Below are positions 30,362 through 41,851 of a stretch of 64,000 bases of DNA, in pieces. Location: assembly GCA_963377175.1 (NCBI GenBank), contig CAUJNA010003799.1, positions 258,501 to 322,500 on the forward strand, read 5' to 3'. The notes under the pieces were generated by a model. It did not search any database. It had not been told where the DNA came from and saw only the letters and a program-made list of their open reading frames with translations. The translations under genes and the position numbers were made by a program. This DNA comes from Effrenium voratum. Its lineage: Eukaryota > Sar > Dinophyceae > Suessiales > Symbiodiniaceae. The stretch's first letter is position 1. Each line of letters starts with the position of its first letter.

Positions 30362-31903
30362 ATTTAGGCGCGGGGCCGGGTGAGCGGCACCAACCAACCT
30401 CCGAATATCAGGGAGATTCGGGGTCCGAAGCTCATCCCTGTCCAAAAGCATCTGCCATCAAGGGTTCACGGGAAAAAACAGCCTGGTGGGTTGTTTGGTT
30501 AGGCTAGGTGTTTAAAAGAACACTTACCAAGGCCTTCGCAGAGAGGCTTTTGGGACCCCCTCGACTTGAACCCCACCTGGCCCCTTGGTGCTTGAAGATT
30601 CGCAGCGAAGTCCCCTAGGGTACGCAGCTACATCCGGTGTATGACTTGTGACTCCGACCCCACCTCCTTTCCTTGCCCACAGGGGGTGCTATCTACTTAG
30701 TGGGCTGGTCCATGGCCTGAGAAAGGGAAGCTGGAATGGGCGAGGCGCCGTGCGCGAAAGTCGCCTTCCACGTCGCGGCTGCGGCAAGTGGCCGGGGGTG
30801 TACAGCAGGCTTTTGGGGTTTGTCCAGTTCCGCCGACGCATTTTGATACTTAGTTGCCCAGTTATGCAGTCCTATTTGACTGCGAGCTCACCTGGGGTAT
30901 AGCGAGCTCACCTTGACAAAGGTCCTTTACTTTACGTATGTTAAGACAACTTGGCTTGGCTGTTATTCGGCTGGATTGTCTAGCTTGAATCTTTGCGCAA
31001 AGCGTAATGGCCACCAAGCAAAGATGCACGCTGCCTTCCACTAAAATGCAATCTGCCAGGGGGTAGCTTGAGAGGAACAGCAATCTTTGAGCTACCTTTT
31101 TACAGGTGTGCCAACTGTTAGGAAGGGTTGATCGGTAGAGATTGTGCTCATTTGTGTCGGGATCCTGGACTTTTGTGCACCAGGTTGATATCTTAGGATT
31201 TTGGGCGTGCCTGGACCAAACTCCCCGCTGGGGATGAAAATGTGTCCCTCACACAGCGGGTGAATTCGATTCAGCCGGCAGGCTGGCTAAGCTCCGGAAA
31301 ATCGAAGTTTTTCCCCCGGAAATGAATGGATGTCACCCTCTAAATCCCCTTATGCTTGTAAATGCTTCCATTTTGTTAATAATATGTTATTTTCCCCCGT
31401 TGTTCCCGTAAATTAAAGAAGGGAAGTTTTCACTACTGGATATATGCTTCTTTGTTCCTGGGGACTTAGGCAAGTGGAGGTACATGGCTTGGAAGTTGGA
31501 AGCCCCTTCCTTGGAAGATTCCGGCAATGACCTTTTCAAGTTTTCAAGCGGCAAGGTACAGCAGGCAAGTCGATAGTAACCACGGTTGTCGGTCTGTCAT
31601 AGCACGCCAAAGCCATTGTTGTAAGTCCCCAGGCTGCGAATCACACACCTTACACACCAACAGGCCCCTTCAAGTGGCTGCGGGTCAAAACCAATGGTAC
31701 CATTTTGGGGTAGGTGCACCACCCATTTTAGAACCTATTTTAGTGGTTGGATTGGGAGGTTCACTGGGAAGTAGGCCCCTTTAAGTAGTCAGATCCCTCG
31801 CAAGCAGTGATTGGCCGGCGGCCGGCCTGCTGGCGGAAATCCGCATGCACCACATAGTTTCGAAGCCGCGCGCTCTGCACGTACGACTCCCGTGGGGCTG
31901 CCA

Positions 31904-32218
31904 TCAAGTCGTTGACCCCACGGTGAGGTGCTGCGCGAAATTTTCACTACTCAGGCGCTTCATGGCGGTGACATTTGGCTTGCACAAGCTGGGCGCCTGC
32001 CAATGTGTTGAAAGACTGGTTGCTACATAGCCCACGTAGCTTGAATTCTCCAAAAGGAAGCGAGCAAAGGGGTAAGATTTGTAGTCATCAGGTAGAAGAA
32101 CCGCCCAAGATGAAAGGTTAATACGACTGAAGGAGTTGATTTGCGGGGCAATCTGCAGGACATGCAAAAATCCTGCGTGGAGCCGGTTTGAAGCGTTTGA
32201 AGCGGCTATGGGAAGCAC
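31904..32218 (-). CDS. open frame, unrecognised
   Basis: 104 codons on the minus strand with mixed composition (SSWAVLLPDDYKSYPFARFL, ENSSYVGYVATSL). No motif recognised. It could be a decayed mobile-element gene or a chance frame. The surrounding DNA has no clear MITE. Confidence 0.2.
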   Translation of the reverse strand: MLPIAASNASNRLHAGFLHVLQIAPQINSFSRINLSSWAVLLPDDYKSYPFARFLLENSSYVGYVATSLSTHWQAPSLCKPNVTAMKRLSSENFAQHLTVGSTT

Positions 32219-33871
32219 ATGTTCAACAGGGGAAAACGCCCAGAGCCTCCCTCTCTAAACTCCCTTCGTAAGAAGGGCTCCTAGACTCGCAGGGGTTGCT
32301 GGAAGGTTTCCTGGGGCCCTATTCGCCCTTTCATTCAAGGGGATAAAGGTAGTCTTTCCAAGGGACCTGTGACCTTGTGCACTTTCCATGCTTCAGGGCA
32401 CTTGAAGACTCAGGAAGTGCAGACAACACCCACCAGACTTTAGTTGGAGGCGACAGCCGCTGCCCACACCTGCCAGATGTCCCACGAAGCGATTGAATGA
32501 TGGCTGCGTGAGCCAAACAGGTCCGAGGTGCTGACAGGTGGCACTTGTTTAGATTGTCTTTATTCCATTTACCAGGGCCTGCTAGCTTCCACAAAGTCAC
32601 CAATGCGCGAGAATCTATGATGGTTCTTTCAGTACCCCCAAGCCAAAGCTCCAAAACACGATCCACTACATGATATAGGATGCATACGCCGTTTTCGCCT
32701 GGGTAGAGGTTTGGGCTGAGTGGAAACCAGTGTAGGAAGAAACAAAGACAAGAAAGGCGTCCAAAGAAAAGCCACGTTCCCCCGTTGATCCGGACCTCGG
32801 AAGGCCCTTTCTCTCGCGGACACTGAGGAGTTTGCGAGGAGGAAAATGGTTGCAGCCGTTTCTGTGAACGATTTGCATAGAGGAAAAGCGCCCAGTCGTT
32901 CTGTATCACTTGTTTGGCTTTTTTGCTTGGTGGGTTCCTGGTGAAGGACTTCAAAAGGGTTCCAGGGGCACTGGGCAATTGATACGGATGTCCTTTCGGT
33001 CAATACTCTTAGTCCTGCGGGGGCCTCCTCCCCTGTTTTTGTTTTCATACCTCGCCCTACGGGAATTTCCTGGGCAAAAAATAAATAAATTCGGTAGCAG
33101 GCATCCGCCACGGTCGTCCAAATGGCCTAAGCAGGGGGCAGTCAGAACACGTAGCTTGGCGACTAAAGAGATTAACAATTCACGTTTGAAAGGCAAACCT
33201 AAATTGGCACCTTTTCTGATTTTGGAAAAACAATATAGTTTACAGGGGACAGTGATTGCAAATTAAAGTTGGGGAGTTTTCCAAACGTGAATGGCTCCCT
33301 TTTCTATATTTCGGGCCACCGGGCAACTGGCGGATACTTCCGTTTTCTACCATGGGTGAGACACAATACTCAGTTGTTCAGTGGCACCATTTTTTTTTAT
33401 TTTTTCTTTGGGTGACTGCCCCACTAAGAATGTTTTTGTGTTTTTACCAAAAGGGTTCCCTTTTTTCTCCAGGGTCACTGAACAACTGAGAATAAGACAC
33501 AATGCGCTGGGGTGCCAACTCGGTCCTTGCCTTGCCCTGAGATCGAACTTGAAAGAACAGAGACCTGCTATGGATCCTAATTACCGACTGGTGCGAAGTG
33601 GATTTTTGTCCATCCACAAGGGACTTCTGAACATACCATATGGGTGCTTCTTAACGTACCCCCAACATGCGCTGTTTCCGATGGGTTTCCCTGTAAATTC
33701 ACACACCACCAACAACAACAAAAAAAACATACCCAAAAATGGTACACCGGTTCTCTTGCGACAAATGCTTGGAAAGGGGGGCTGTATCTTTCTGTGAATC
33801 CACCCAAATTGGGAGAACTCGCTTCCTGGTTGCTCATGGCGGCATACTGGAAGTTTGGTCAGAATTTGTGC

Positions 33872-33965
33872 ACCTAGAGTCTTCATGACCCTTTCAAAAA
33901 ATGGGGGTCATTACCCAAAATGAAGGGGTCATGTACCTATTTTTAAAGGGTCATGGAGACTCCAG
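33872..33965. mobile_element. MITE family G, copy 3, ending at a splice acceptor
   Basis: ACCTAGAGTCTTCATGACCC at the left and the inverted AAGGGTCATGGAGACTCCAG at the right, a nearly perfect arm pair. The right arm ends CTCCAG exactly where the downstream exon is inferred to start. Confidence 0.8.
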
Positions 33966-34055
33966 GTAGCCGTCCACTCGATCGGAAGTGCGAGAAGAAG
34001 CCGCCCCTTGGTCCAAGCACTCGATGGCTTGCGCCTCTTAGCCTTCGCCTCTCAG
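33966..34055 (+). CDS. unknown gene, exon a
   Basis: VAVHSIGSARRSRPLVQALD...LLAFASQ; GC donor at 34056. The frame stays open to a TGA at 34116, so this could instead be a terminal exon. Confidence 0.5.
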
Positions 34056-37000
34056 GCGCTGCGCCCCGCCTCCGCGCGGGGAGGCTCGGTGGCTGCCCTG
34101 AGCAGCACGCTGCTGTGACACCGAAAAAAACGCGCGCGCGAAACGGCAACGTGGGCGGGAGCATGCGGGAGCCGTGATGAGAGGCTCGTCTTTTGGAGGA
34201 GTTCCTTGTTTGGTCCGAGAGAAGCTCAGGGAACCTGGTGAGGGGGACGAAACTGAAGAGGGAACCACCTCACAAGTGGTAGGTGGCCACCAACGGGTCC
34301 AGCACAAATTATAGCCAGATGGAACTCCCCTCAGGGTAACCACGTGCTCAGTACCTTGCCCTTTCAAGCTATGTAACTGAACATTTTGGGTGGACCGCTG
34401 GGTTACTCGTGGGGCATTCGAGGCGGATGTGTTTGGGAAAGTTTGGGGAACTTCGCAATTTCGCTTCTCCTGGTAGCCCCCGTCATTTAAAAACCGAGCC
34501 CCAGGGATCCCACAACCTCAAGTATGAGGGCCTCTGACCCCAAAAGAACTCAAAACCAGCGAGTTATGCCTTGGGCGCGCGAACTGCCGGGCCCGCAGCG
34601 TCTTGAGCCCGAGGGGATTCGGAAGTGGATGCTGGGCCTTTCGGAAGTGTGACACCGGTTTCCGGAAGCTCCCCCATGTGCATAAGCCAACAAAAAGCAC
34701 TTGGCTTCCTAAGGTGTTCCCTTTCAAAGCCACCCGACCTTGGAGGGGCGCGTGCTCGGCGCCGTTTCCGCCAGTTTGCTCGGATGGTGCGAAACTCAGA
34801 TTGGATTGTATTGGTAAGTGGGGGGGGCCACGGCTCTGGATGAAAAACAGCAGGTGGGCGGGCCCATTTTCCATTTCCAGCAGAGGGGTCTCGAACCAAA
34901 CGCAGCAAAATCTAGAGCAAGACTGTCCAGCTCGGGTTGGCCCGGACATCTGGGGCTGGGTGCAACCTTCAGCGGCAAACAAAACATTGCCGCTGGGGCG
35001 TCCTGCGGCGAAAGGCCAGGGCAGACATGAACATGGAGGACAGGTTCCACCTCGCGTGGGAGTTGGACTTCGATGGCTTAAAGTGTCCTGTTCGCTGCGT
35101 TTCGCGGAACCTACCCTCACCCCCACTAACATGACACCTGGCAGGGACCCGGTCCCTACAAGAGGGAAATGATCTTCCAGGTGCCCCCCCATAGGCGCCT
35201 TCGTGGAAAGGAGGGTATCTACTCCAAAAGGACACCTTTCTTGTCGCTGGTTTCACGGACGTGCGTTTGTATGGTCGGGGCATACCCTCACTTAAGGATC
35301 AGCTCACCTGGTACAAGGAGCTCAGCAGGACCTAAAGTTCAACGGAATCCTCCTGGCTGTTAGTTACGCTGGTTGGATCTTTAGACTCAAAAAATGTTGG
35401 GTTGTTGGGAAATGATAGTTTTCCCCCCCCACGAAGCAGCAACACACACGTCAATCGCTATCCATACCCACAGGATTTCCATCCCCTCCCCCCCCCCAAA
35501 AAAAAAGAACGACAGGGAAGCATAAATCAATAAGTATCACAAAACTACATAAATACTAATTCAGAAGAAAAGAACAAAGGCTTTAAACAAGAACAACAAG
35601 AACACACACATAGACATAGAATACAAGACCAACATAACATATGGGTGTGGCTCAAAATTATACAGGAGGGGCAAACCGCAGGTTTTGGTCCATGTGTCCA
35701 CTTACCAGGGCAACCCATTTTGGCACCGGTTTTTTGAGCCACAGCCATATCATAACATAGATAAATCCCGGCTCCTCTCCCAGGAGCTGGTGGAGGAGCT
35801 GGAGAGGAGCCAGCTCACTGGCGAGCACCTCTGGAGGTGAGCTCGATGGCCTCACGGGGCCGAGGGGCCCCTTAAAGAGGGGAGGGAGGGGAGGGGAGCC
35901 CAAAGCATGAAATCAGGCGCCTTGCTTGGGGCGACTTGGGGCTTGCATGGTTGTTGTTGGGAAACATTATGCATTTTTTTGCTGATTGTGGTTTAGCCAC
36001 TCAACTGCTGAAATTTAAATGTTTGCTCCCGTTCCAACGTCAACCAAGCTTCCCAGGCCCCATGAACAGTTGTCAAAAGCCACCCCCGTACGCATTTTTT
36101 GATTAAAATGGCAGGTGTGCCTAAAAAAAGCAGCTTGCAACCCCTTGGTACCGGCTAACTTTGGACCTTTTCGTTTCCCTCTGGTCGATTTTTAATAAAG
36201 ATTCCAAAAGTTTCATCGGCTAAATGTGAAGCAGAATTGAAACATGGGTGTCTCTTGTTTAGGGGCATCCTTGGATGGTTTGAAGGGCAAACAACAAGGA
36301 CAGTTGTCATTTTGTGGGGGGCTCCCTACTCCGAGGAAAAAACAGATCTGGCTCTTGGGTGTGTTTGTCTTGAGTTGGGCCCAGAGACCGCCCCTTTTAC
36401 GCCCTCAAAGATCCCAAGCACAGCAATCGCACCCAAGCGGGCAGGCGGTGTTGGCTAACAAGTACCGTGAAAAGAAATCAGCACCGGCTGGGCCCTACAA
36501 CTACCGATTTACCCCTGCCGGTCTTCGGGTTGGGATAGATGTGGAGGCTGAACGAGGCAGTCTTCAACGTCGAGGAGGATGCTCTCATGCCGCTTTCGCG
36601 ACGCCGCTGGTCCAAGGCTTCGGATTTTTTTCCAACTTCAGACAAGTTCAGAGGACCTGGACAATCTCAGCAATCCCCCAAAGCAGATCATGTTTTTCTG
36701 ATTGTCCTGTGATTGTGCGATGATGGATCCCTAAATTGAATGAGCCTGAATTGTACGATGTGGATTGAGATGATGCATCTGGATGGGGGAGCACCCTTGA
36801 TTAGAGATTTGTACGGTCCCTTTTGGTGGTTTCAATCATCACCTCCGCCTGTAGAGTGACCTTCAGGGGTGATGTTTAAGGGGACACCTGGGTTAACCCT
36901 GCACTTCGCCCCATCTCCAAGGATCTTTGCGCAGGGAGTTCAGGCGATTTCTTAGAGCAATACCCTCCCACCAGCTAACATGGAAGTGCACAGACCCCTG

Positions 37001-40000
37001 TAGAAAAAAACTACTTTCCTCTTGGAACGGGTTTTTTGCGCTTCCATGTTAGTTGGTGGGAGGGTAGGTGAAGGGAATTGGAATTGGAAACCCACCTATC
37101 GCATCCAAATGCGATTTCCTCGTGCTTCAAGACGACGCGAACCAACAGGTTACAGTCGTGCAATTTGAGATTTCAGGCAAAATTGGCACATGTCCCAACC
37201 AAGGAAAAGGGCCAAAAGCCGAGCACCCGCCATTGTAGGTTGTGACGACTGTCCAGTTTGCGATTTTCCCAAGTGGGGTGAATCCTCCAAGTGGATCCAT
37301 TCGGTCTGAGGGATCTTTCAGCTGGCGCTGCGGGTGCGCAAAGACTACCAGGCCGGCCGCTTCTACAAAGCAGATCGCGGCAGCTCGGACCCGGACGGGG
37401 CGCCCATGGTTGTGGAAACTCGGGTAGGGGTACTTTGTGATACTGTACCAAGTTGGAATACTCAGAGGGTCCAAGTACTTTCTAAGGAGGTAATTACTTG
37501 GACCCTCTGGGATATGTTGGAATCCCTTTAAACTTACAAACAGACCGCCTTGCCACATACAGAACTATGTTCTACAATGTTCGGGTCAGTGCGCTGATGG
37601 ACGTACGGACAATTGGCAGGTTGGAGGGTTTCAGGGAGGTTCCGGAGAGTTCCAGGGCGAGGCATTCTCAGGCTTGTGTCCGACCCTGGGCTACATTTTG
37701 CTTGGCAGCCTGGCACATCGCCTGTACCAGCTGATTTAGAGGATCCCCCTGTGAAGCAGGATGTATGCCTTGATAGACCCTGGCTTAGACAAGCCACATC
37801 CGTTACAGATTGTACGGAGGCGGAGGAGGGCGGGGGGGGGGTACTGTCAATTCAAAGGGCCTCTAGTGGTCTCCTTTGTCACCGTAGGTGCTGGAGGGGG
37901 TTTCCTTTGAATTCAACTGGCTTCATGCTTTGCCCTTCCCCTTAGCGGGACGGCCTGATTGTTGGCTTCTTTAGCCCGGGATGTGGGCTCCACTCACTCC
38001 AATTTGGGGGGGGTCGGGTCTGGAGCAATGTGGCGGAACCAGCAGCAAGAACATGGTTGTCGTTGGGAAACATGTTACATTTTTTTGCTTATTGCGGTTT
38101 AGTGGGAAATCCCCACTGAACTGCTAAAATTTAAATGTTTGCTCCCCTTCCAACGTCAAGCAAGAGAAGGTGCCTCTTCTTTCCCCGTGGTCTAAGGTGA
38201 GTATCTGGCGCTGCTGGGCACGCTGCAGAATCAGCCCCTCGGATCCAGAGAGCAGTAGACACCCCGTGACGGCCCGTGGCAACGGGCAACTTGGCGCTGT
38301 GTGCCGGTTCTGCCACCAATCAGCATGGAACCTGACAAAAGTGTCCTGTACAGGAAGACAATGGCTTCCAGGACCCCCCGAACATCAGCTTCCCTGTGAA
38401 TAGGGTGGGAGGGTACAACTTACTGTTGATAGTAGAGTTCTCCGGATTTTGATGACACGCGTTGGAGTCGGACCATGACGCACAGCTTTTGACCAAGTCC
38501 TCACTTGCCCAAAGTGAATTAACCTTTTGACCTTTCAGTTTCCCCTTGTTGGTCCAATTTGTGTGCCCCCCAAAGATGAACCTTTTGATTTCTGGAACCT
38601 TTGGGCAACTGAGTAGGGTTCCCCTACAATCCCAACCAACAAGTGTTCATCAGTGCCCCTTTGCCCCGAGAGGCGAAAAGGCTGAGGTTTGTCTCCCGGA
38701 CTGGCCCATGCCCATCACCCACGGGTTTTGACCATCTGTCCCTTCTGCGGATTTTTGGTATAGGCCTTCTCTTTTCCGTCTGGGGAGATCCATCCAAACT
38801 GACTATAATCAAAAATGGTGCCATACCAGATCATACTATACCATAGTTCATACCGTACCGTACCGTTTACCATACCCTATCATATTTAGTTCCAAACACC
38901 TCCCATTCCTTCCTGCACCACCTTTTTTTTAGCATGGTTGAACCATTGTTTGTTGGCATTTCCAGGAAGATCATGACTTCCTGGGTTGCTTAGGTGATGC
39001 AGGGGAATCGAATCGTTCCAGGGGTTTCTCAGGCAGGACTTTGTCCGATCATACTGTGGATGGCCAAAATCCTGCACCACTTTGAATCCATGGGAAACCA
39101 TTAGTTGCTGGTATTTACGAGTTGAACCATCCTTGGGGGTGTTTTTGGGTGGTGCTGAAGAGGATTTCGTCCACCCACACCATACCATCGCGGCTTGCAG
39201 TGCTTGCCAGCCATCGATGCAGGCGCTGCCTCACGGGCCGCCAGGGGGCCACCTTGCGGGCGGCCCTTGCGGAGGCTTTAGGCGCCGAGGCACAGGAGCG
39301 AGGGATGGGTGGGGGGTTTGGGGGGTTGTGGGGTAGGGGGGTAGGGGGGTAGGGCATGGCAGGTTTGGGTAGGTATCTCAATAACATCTTTTGTTGCTGT
39401 TTTTTGGTGTTGCGGGGGGGAGGGGGTTGGTGGGTATGGGTGGGTATGGAGTATGGGGTACATTTGGATACCATAATATCATAATGGTTGTTTTTTCTTC
39501 TTGGCATAGTAGGGATGGGTTGTTTATGTCCTTTTCTTTTGAGGGGCATATGGGTGATTTTTCCAATTCCCCCGCCAGGAGGCTCCGAAAGCCGGCAACT
39601 CCGAGGCCAAGCGCCGGCTTCAGGAGCAGAGCAAGGCTGAAGCCGTGCGCTCGATTCGGCAAGTCGGGCAAGTGGTAAGACGAGCCTGGAACATGGCAAC
39701 TGTTCTAGGCGTTGATTCCCCATTCTTTTCAGCGGCCATCGCTCTTTCAAAAACCAGCCATTTCCCCAGGGCTTTTTGTGGTTTTCTAGAAAGAAGGATC
39801 ACTGGAAAGAATGGGGAAGTTACCCCTAGAACTGTGTTTGCCACGTTTGCAGGGCAATAGCCACACAGCAACCTACTTGCATGTTTGGCCAAGTTAGTAA
39901 GTTTGTTAGCCACTTGGTGTATATCCCCCAAAGAAGGTTAACCCCCACTGAAAGGGGGACTCATAAGTGGGTTGTGACCTAGGTTGTTAACAACTTACTA

Positions 40001-41851
40001 ACTTGGCAAATCGAACAGGGGTGGACGAAATTCATTTCGCACCACCCTGAAATGATTCGATTCCCCTCCACTCACTTCCTGAGTTCCTGGACATCAGTCA
40101 CTTTCTGGATCTGGACCATTTTAGTGGTACATAAAGCATTCGGTTGCTTTTCGTGACCAATCCACTCGAGAAGTGTGTTTTACAGGAAAGCAGTGCCAGG
40201 AAAGCAGTGCCCACTGATTTCCAGGGGTGCCCACCATTTTCAGACCAACTCGTTTAGCCAACCAATGGCTTCAGCATTTTGGCCAATCCACTCGAGAAGT
40301 GAGGAATCCATACCCATCCAATGATTCTTGGGGGGTGTTCCCTCCGAAGCCGCACGAAAATGGGGACACCCCCCAATCAAAATCAACCAGGGCACTTAGC
40401 TCCAGGGCTCGCATTAGAGGGTTCCACCCACCCCAGTCTCTCTTCTGGTGTTTCCTTTGGGTTGACTGTCCGGTTCCCCATTTGGAGGCGAACCCTGATC
40501 TTTCGTGTCCTCAGCTCCCTGGATGTCTGCGTTTTTCCTGCGCTCCAAGTTTTGGAGTTCGGAAACGGTGCCGCTAAGGCGCCCCTCTGCGCCCGATTGG
40601 CCATAGGACAAGGGTTCAGCCGACACCACCGAAGATCGGTTCAAAAAAAGAGAGCGGAGCCGATGGAATTTCAGTCAAGCTGGGATCTGGGAACAGCTTT
40701 GCATACCGCGAGTCTCCATGACCCTCCAAAAAACAAAGGGTGTCATTACCCAAATAAGGAGGTCATGGACCTCAAGGTCGTTTTCGGACGGATCTCGGCC
40801 AAAAAACCCGGCCACAGGCGCTCGCAGCGCAGCTGGCGGAACTGAAGCGCCTGAAGGGCGCGGTAGAGACCTTCCTCACCTGGCAAGGCGGGGATGGGGT
40901 GGCCTTTTTTTGGTCGGTCTTTGGTTTGTTTGTTTGATTTGTATTGTTTTGTCCTTTTCTGTTTGTTTGTTTTTGTGTTGTGTTTGTTTATTGTTGGTGT
41001 TTTTTTGTTCTAATTTTTGAGGTGTGGGTTGAATGTTGCTCTCGCTCCAGCTGAAAGCTTTCTAAGGCCTCCCAGATTTAGGCTCCGGACTGGTTCGGCT
41101 GCAAGCGGAAAACGGGGGTTGCGGTTGGGGATTCTTCTTCTTCGAAACGAGGGACAGAGCATGGTCGTTGTTGGGAAACATTTGCATAATTTTTTCGTAT
41201 GGCTTAGTGGTTGAAATCCAAATCCACTGAACTGCTATTTTTGTTTCTCGATTTTTTGCTCCCCAAACCCAACGTCGACCAAGATAAAGAGGCTGGGACG
41301 TTCTTTCGCGCGGATCTGGAGCTCGCCTCTTCGCCTTCAGGACCGGAGCCAAAGGCAGCCGCAAAAGCCAAGGCCAAGGAGATGGCGAAGAAGGAGACTG
41401 GGGTAGATCCATGTGCTGAAATGAATAGGTTTTATCTTCTTTCCCTGCTTGGTCTCAAAGGGAATCTTCACTGTTGGATATTTTTGTTGGTGTTTCCCAG
41501 GGGGCAAGAATTCAACTGGAAGTGTATGTATCAGCTTCCCTCCAATTGGTGGTTTGGAGCTTGGTGGTTTGCTGGTTAAGGAGGGGTTGTCAAGTTCTTC
41601 AAACCACCAACTGGAAGGATGGCTATATACTGGGATCTTTTCCAAAACTTCTCTCCGGCAACCCCCAGCGACCTCAGTGAACCCATTTGTATGCAGACAA
41701 AACGTGTTCAGAATCAGAACAGATACAAACAAATCAAGATCTGGTTGGTTTGGTTGAGCAATAGAGGCCCTTTTGACCCCACTGACCTTCGTCAACCCAT
41801 TTTCCGTGTACCCCAGATGGCCAGGAGAAGGGGAAAGAGAAGGAGCCGGAG
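33966..41851 (+). CDS. multi-exon gene, charged helical protein of unknown function
   Basis: Eleven exons join without frame conflict: 33966-34055, 34599-34643, 34973-35055, 36547-36616, 37322-37408, 38202-38233, 39223-39295, 39579-39674, 40818-40857, 41290-41402, 41825-41851. They total 756 nt (252 codons), open at both ends. Recognisable pieces are LVQALDGLRLLAFASQ, NMEDRFHLA-LNEAVFNVEE, VRKDYQAGRFYKADRG, GATLRAALAEALGAEAQ, SEAKRRLQEQSKAEAVRS, LAAQLAELKRLK and a Lys/Glu/Ala-rich end (AAAKAKAKEMAKKE). The protein looks helical and nucleic-acid- or nucleolus-like in charge. A faint resemblance of RFYKADR to Fcf2-type rRNA-processing proteins is too weak to name it. Donors are mostly GC or GA; one (39675) is a canonical GTAAGA. 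Confidence 0.6.
34599..34643 (+). CDS. unknown gene, exon b
   Basis: RLEPEGIRKWMLGLS between CCGCAG and a GA donor. The downstream frame meets a stop three codons later. Confidence 0.45.
34973..35055 (+). CDS. unknown gene, exon c
   Basis: RQTKHCRWGVLRRKARADMN, then MEDRFHLA. I used the GT donor at 35056 because exon d then follows in phase. The frame continues open (WELDFDG) to a GC site at 35076. Confidence 0.55.
35109..35219. mobile_element. MITE family F, copy 3, decayed
   Basis: TACCCTCACCCCCACTAACA at the left, GGAAATGATCTTCCAGGTGC inside, and GTGGAAAGGAGGGTA as a poor right end. Confidence 0.5.
35364..35395. mobile_element. MITE family B, end fragment
   Basis: Only the left arm CTGGTTGGATCTTTAGACT is visible. 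No right arm. Confidence 0.4.
35949..36053. mobile_element. MITE family K, copy 1
   Basis: GTTGTTGTTGGGAAACATTA at the left; TTTTTTTGCTGATTGTGGTT inside; TTAAATGTTTGCTCCCGTTC plus CAACGTCAACCAAG at the right. Three copies occur in this window. Confidence 0.75.
36547..36616 (+). CDS. unknown gene, exon d
   Basis: LNEAVFNVEEDALMPLSRRR, then WSK. GC donor at 36617. Strongly protein-like codon and residue use. Confidence 0.6.
36961..37066. mobile_element. MITE family F, copy 4, intact
   Basis: TACCCTCCCACCAGCTAACA plus TGGAAG at the left; CTTCCATGTTAGTTGGTGGG plus AGGGTA at the right. This is the best reference copy. Its inner AGACCCCTGTAGAAA is shared with copy 1. Confidence 0.9.
37322..37408 (+). 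CDS. unknown gene, exon e
   Basis: LALRVRKDYQAGRFYKADRG, then SSDPDGAPM. Acceptor TTTCAG|CTG; donor ATG|GTTGTG. The most convincing exon of this gene. Confidence 0.7.
38055..38164. mobile_element. MITE family K, copy 2
   Basis: GTTGTCGTTGGGAAACATGT at the left and AATGTTTGCTCCCCTTCCAA plus CGTCAAGCAAG at the right, ending shortly before exon f. Confidence 0.75.
38202..38233 (+). CDS. unknown gene, exon f
   Basis: YLALLGTLQN plus two bases of Gln. Acceptor GGTGAG|TAT; GC donor at 38234. The split codon is completed by exon g. Confidence 0.55.
38320..38415. mobile_element. MITE family F, copy 5, left end lost
   Basis: GGCTTCCAGGACCCCCCGAA, as in copy 2, then TAGGGTGGGAGGGTA at the right. The left TACCCTCCC arm is absent. 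Confidence 0.6.
39050..39186. mobile_element. MITE family L, copy 2
   Basis: ATACTGTGGATGGCCAAAAT at the left and AGAGGATTTCGTCCACCCAC plus ACCATA at the right. Same length and inner order as 4606-4753 in reverse. Confidence 0.75.
39223..39295 (+). CDS. unknown gene, exon g
   Basis: RCLTGRQGATLRAALAEALG, then AEAQ. Acceptor GATGCAG|G; GA donor at 39296. Confidence 0.65.
39579..39674 (+). CDS. unknown gene, exon h
   Basis: EAPKAGNSEAKRRLQEQSKA, then EAVRSIRQVGQV, likely helical. Acceptor CGCCAG|GAG; donor GTG|GTAAGA, the only fully canonical GT donor of this gene. Confidence 0.75.
39704..39830. mobile_element. MITE family C, copy 5
   Basis: CTAGGCGTTGATTCCCCATT at the left; AAAGAATGGGGAAGTTACCC plus CTAGA at the right. 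It starts 30 bp inside intron h. Confidence 0.8.
39880..40010. mobile_element. MITE family J, copy 2
   Basis: TTTGGCCAAGTTAGTAAGTT plus TGTTAGCC at the left; the inverted CCTAGGTTGTTAACAACTTA plus CTAACTTGGCAAA at the right. TTAACCCCC...GGGGGAC forms an inner stem. Confidence 0.75.
40070..40178. mobile_element. MITE family D, copy 4
   Basis: CTCACTTCCTGAGTTCCTGG at the left; CCAATCCACTCGAGAAGTG at the right. A second right end (TTTTGGCCAATCCACTCGAG) follows at 40272-40307. Confidence 0.75.
40700..40772. mobile_element. MITE family G, copy 4, partial
   Basis: GCGAGTCTCCATGACCCTCC at the left and GTCATTACCC...GGAGGTCATGGACCTC inside. The right arm is decayed. Confidence 0.5.
40818..40857 (+). 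CDS. unknown gene, exon i
   Basis: ALAAQLAELKRLK, a short amphipathic helix. Acceptor CCACAG|GCG; GC donor at 40858. Its last base starts a Glu codon completed by exon j. Confidence 0.6.
41162..41284. mobile_element. MITE family K, copy 3
   Basis: GTCGTTGTTGGGAAACATTT at the left; TTTTTTGCTCCCCAAACCCA plus ACGTCGACCAAG at the right, ending six bases before exon j. Confidence 0.7.
41290..41402 (+). CDS. unknown gene, exon j
   Basis: AGTFFRADLELASSPSGPEP, then KAAAKAKAKEMAKKETG. Lys/Ala-rich and typical of dinoflagellate nuclear proteins. GT donor at 41403. Confidence 0.7.
41417..41525. mobile_element. MITE family E, copy with decayed ends
   Basis: Core TCTCAAAGGGAATCTTCACT plus GTTGGATATTTTTG and GGGGGCAAGAATTCAACTGG. 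The outer TTGCTTAAG arms are mutated. Confidence 0.5.
41825..41851 (+). CDS. unknown gene, exon k
   Basis: EKGKEKEPE, following exon j in phase. The border at a GC donor is tentative. The next exon, if any, was not found before the transposon. Confidence 0.45.

Larger units (their letters stand above)
29108..33871. other. sparse stretch with tentative exons
   Basis: Between the LPMO gene and the next clear exon chain. Plausible but unlinked plus-strand coding bits are 29524-29569 (PGLEAVKRLEPAFDV) and 30311-30361 (DGTEMSQALGDEPDEL, stop). Minus-strand frames at 31904-32218 and 32331-33111 are long and partly protein-like, but no domain was recognised and the two latter frames overlap. A decayed family E copy lies at 31367-31482. 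Confidence 0.35.

Noticed and set aside
37322..37408. Naming the gene Fcf2 (rRNA processing)
   Set aside because: Only RFYKADR resembles the family, and the following residues do not continue the expected motif.
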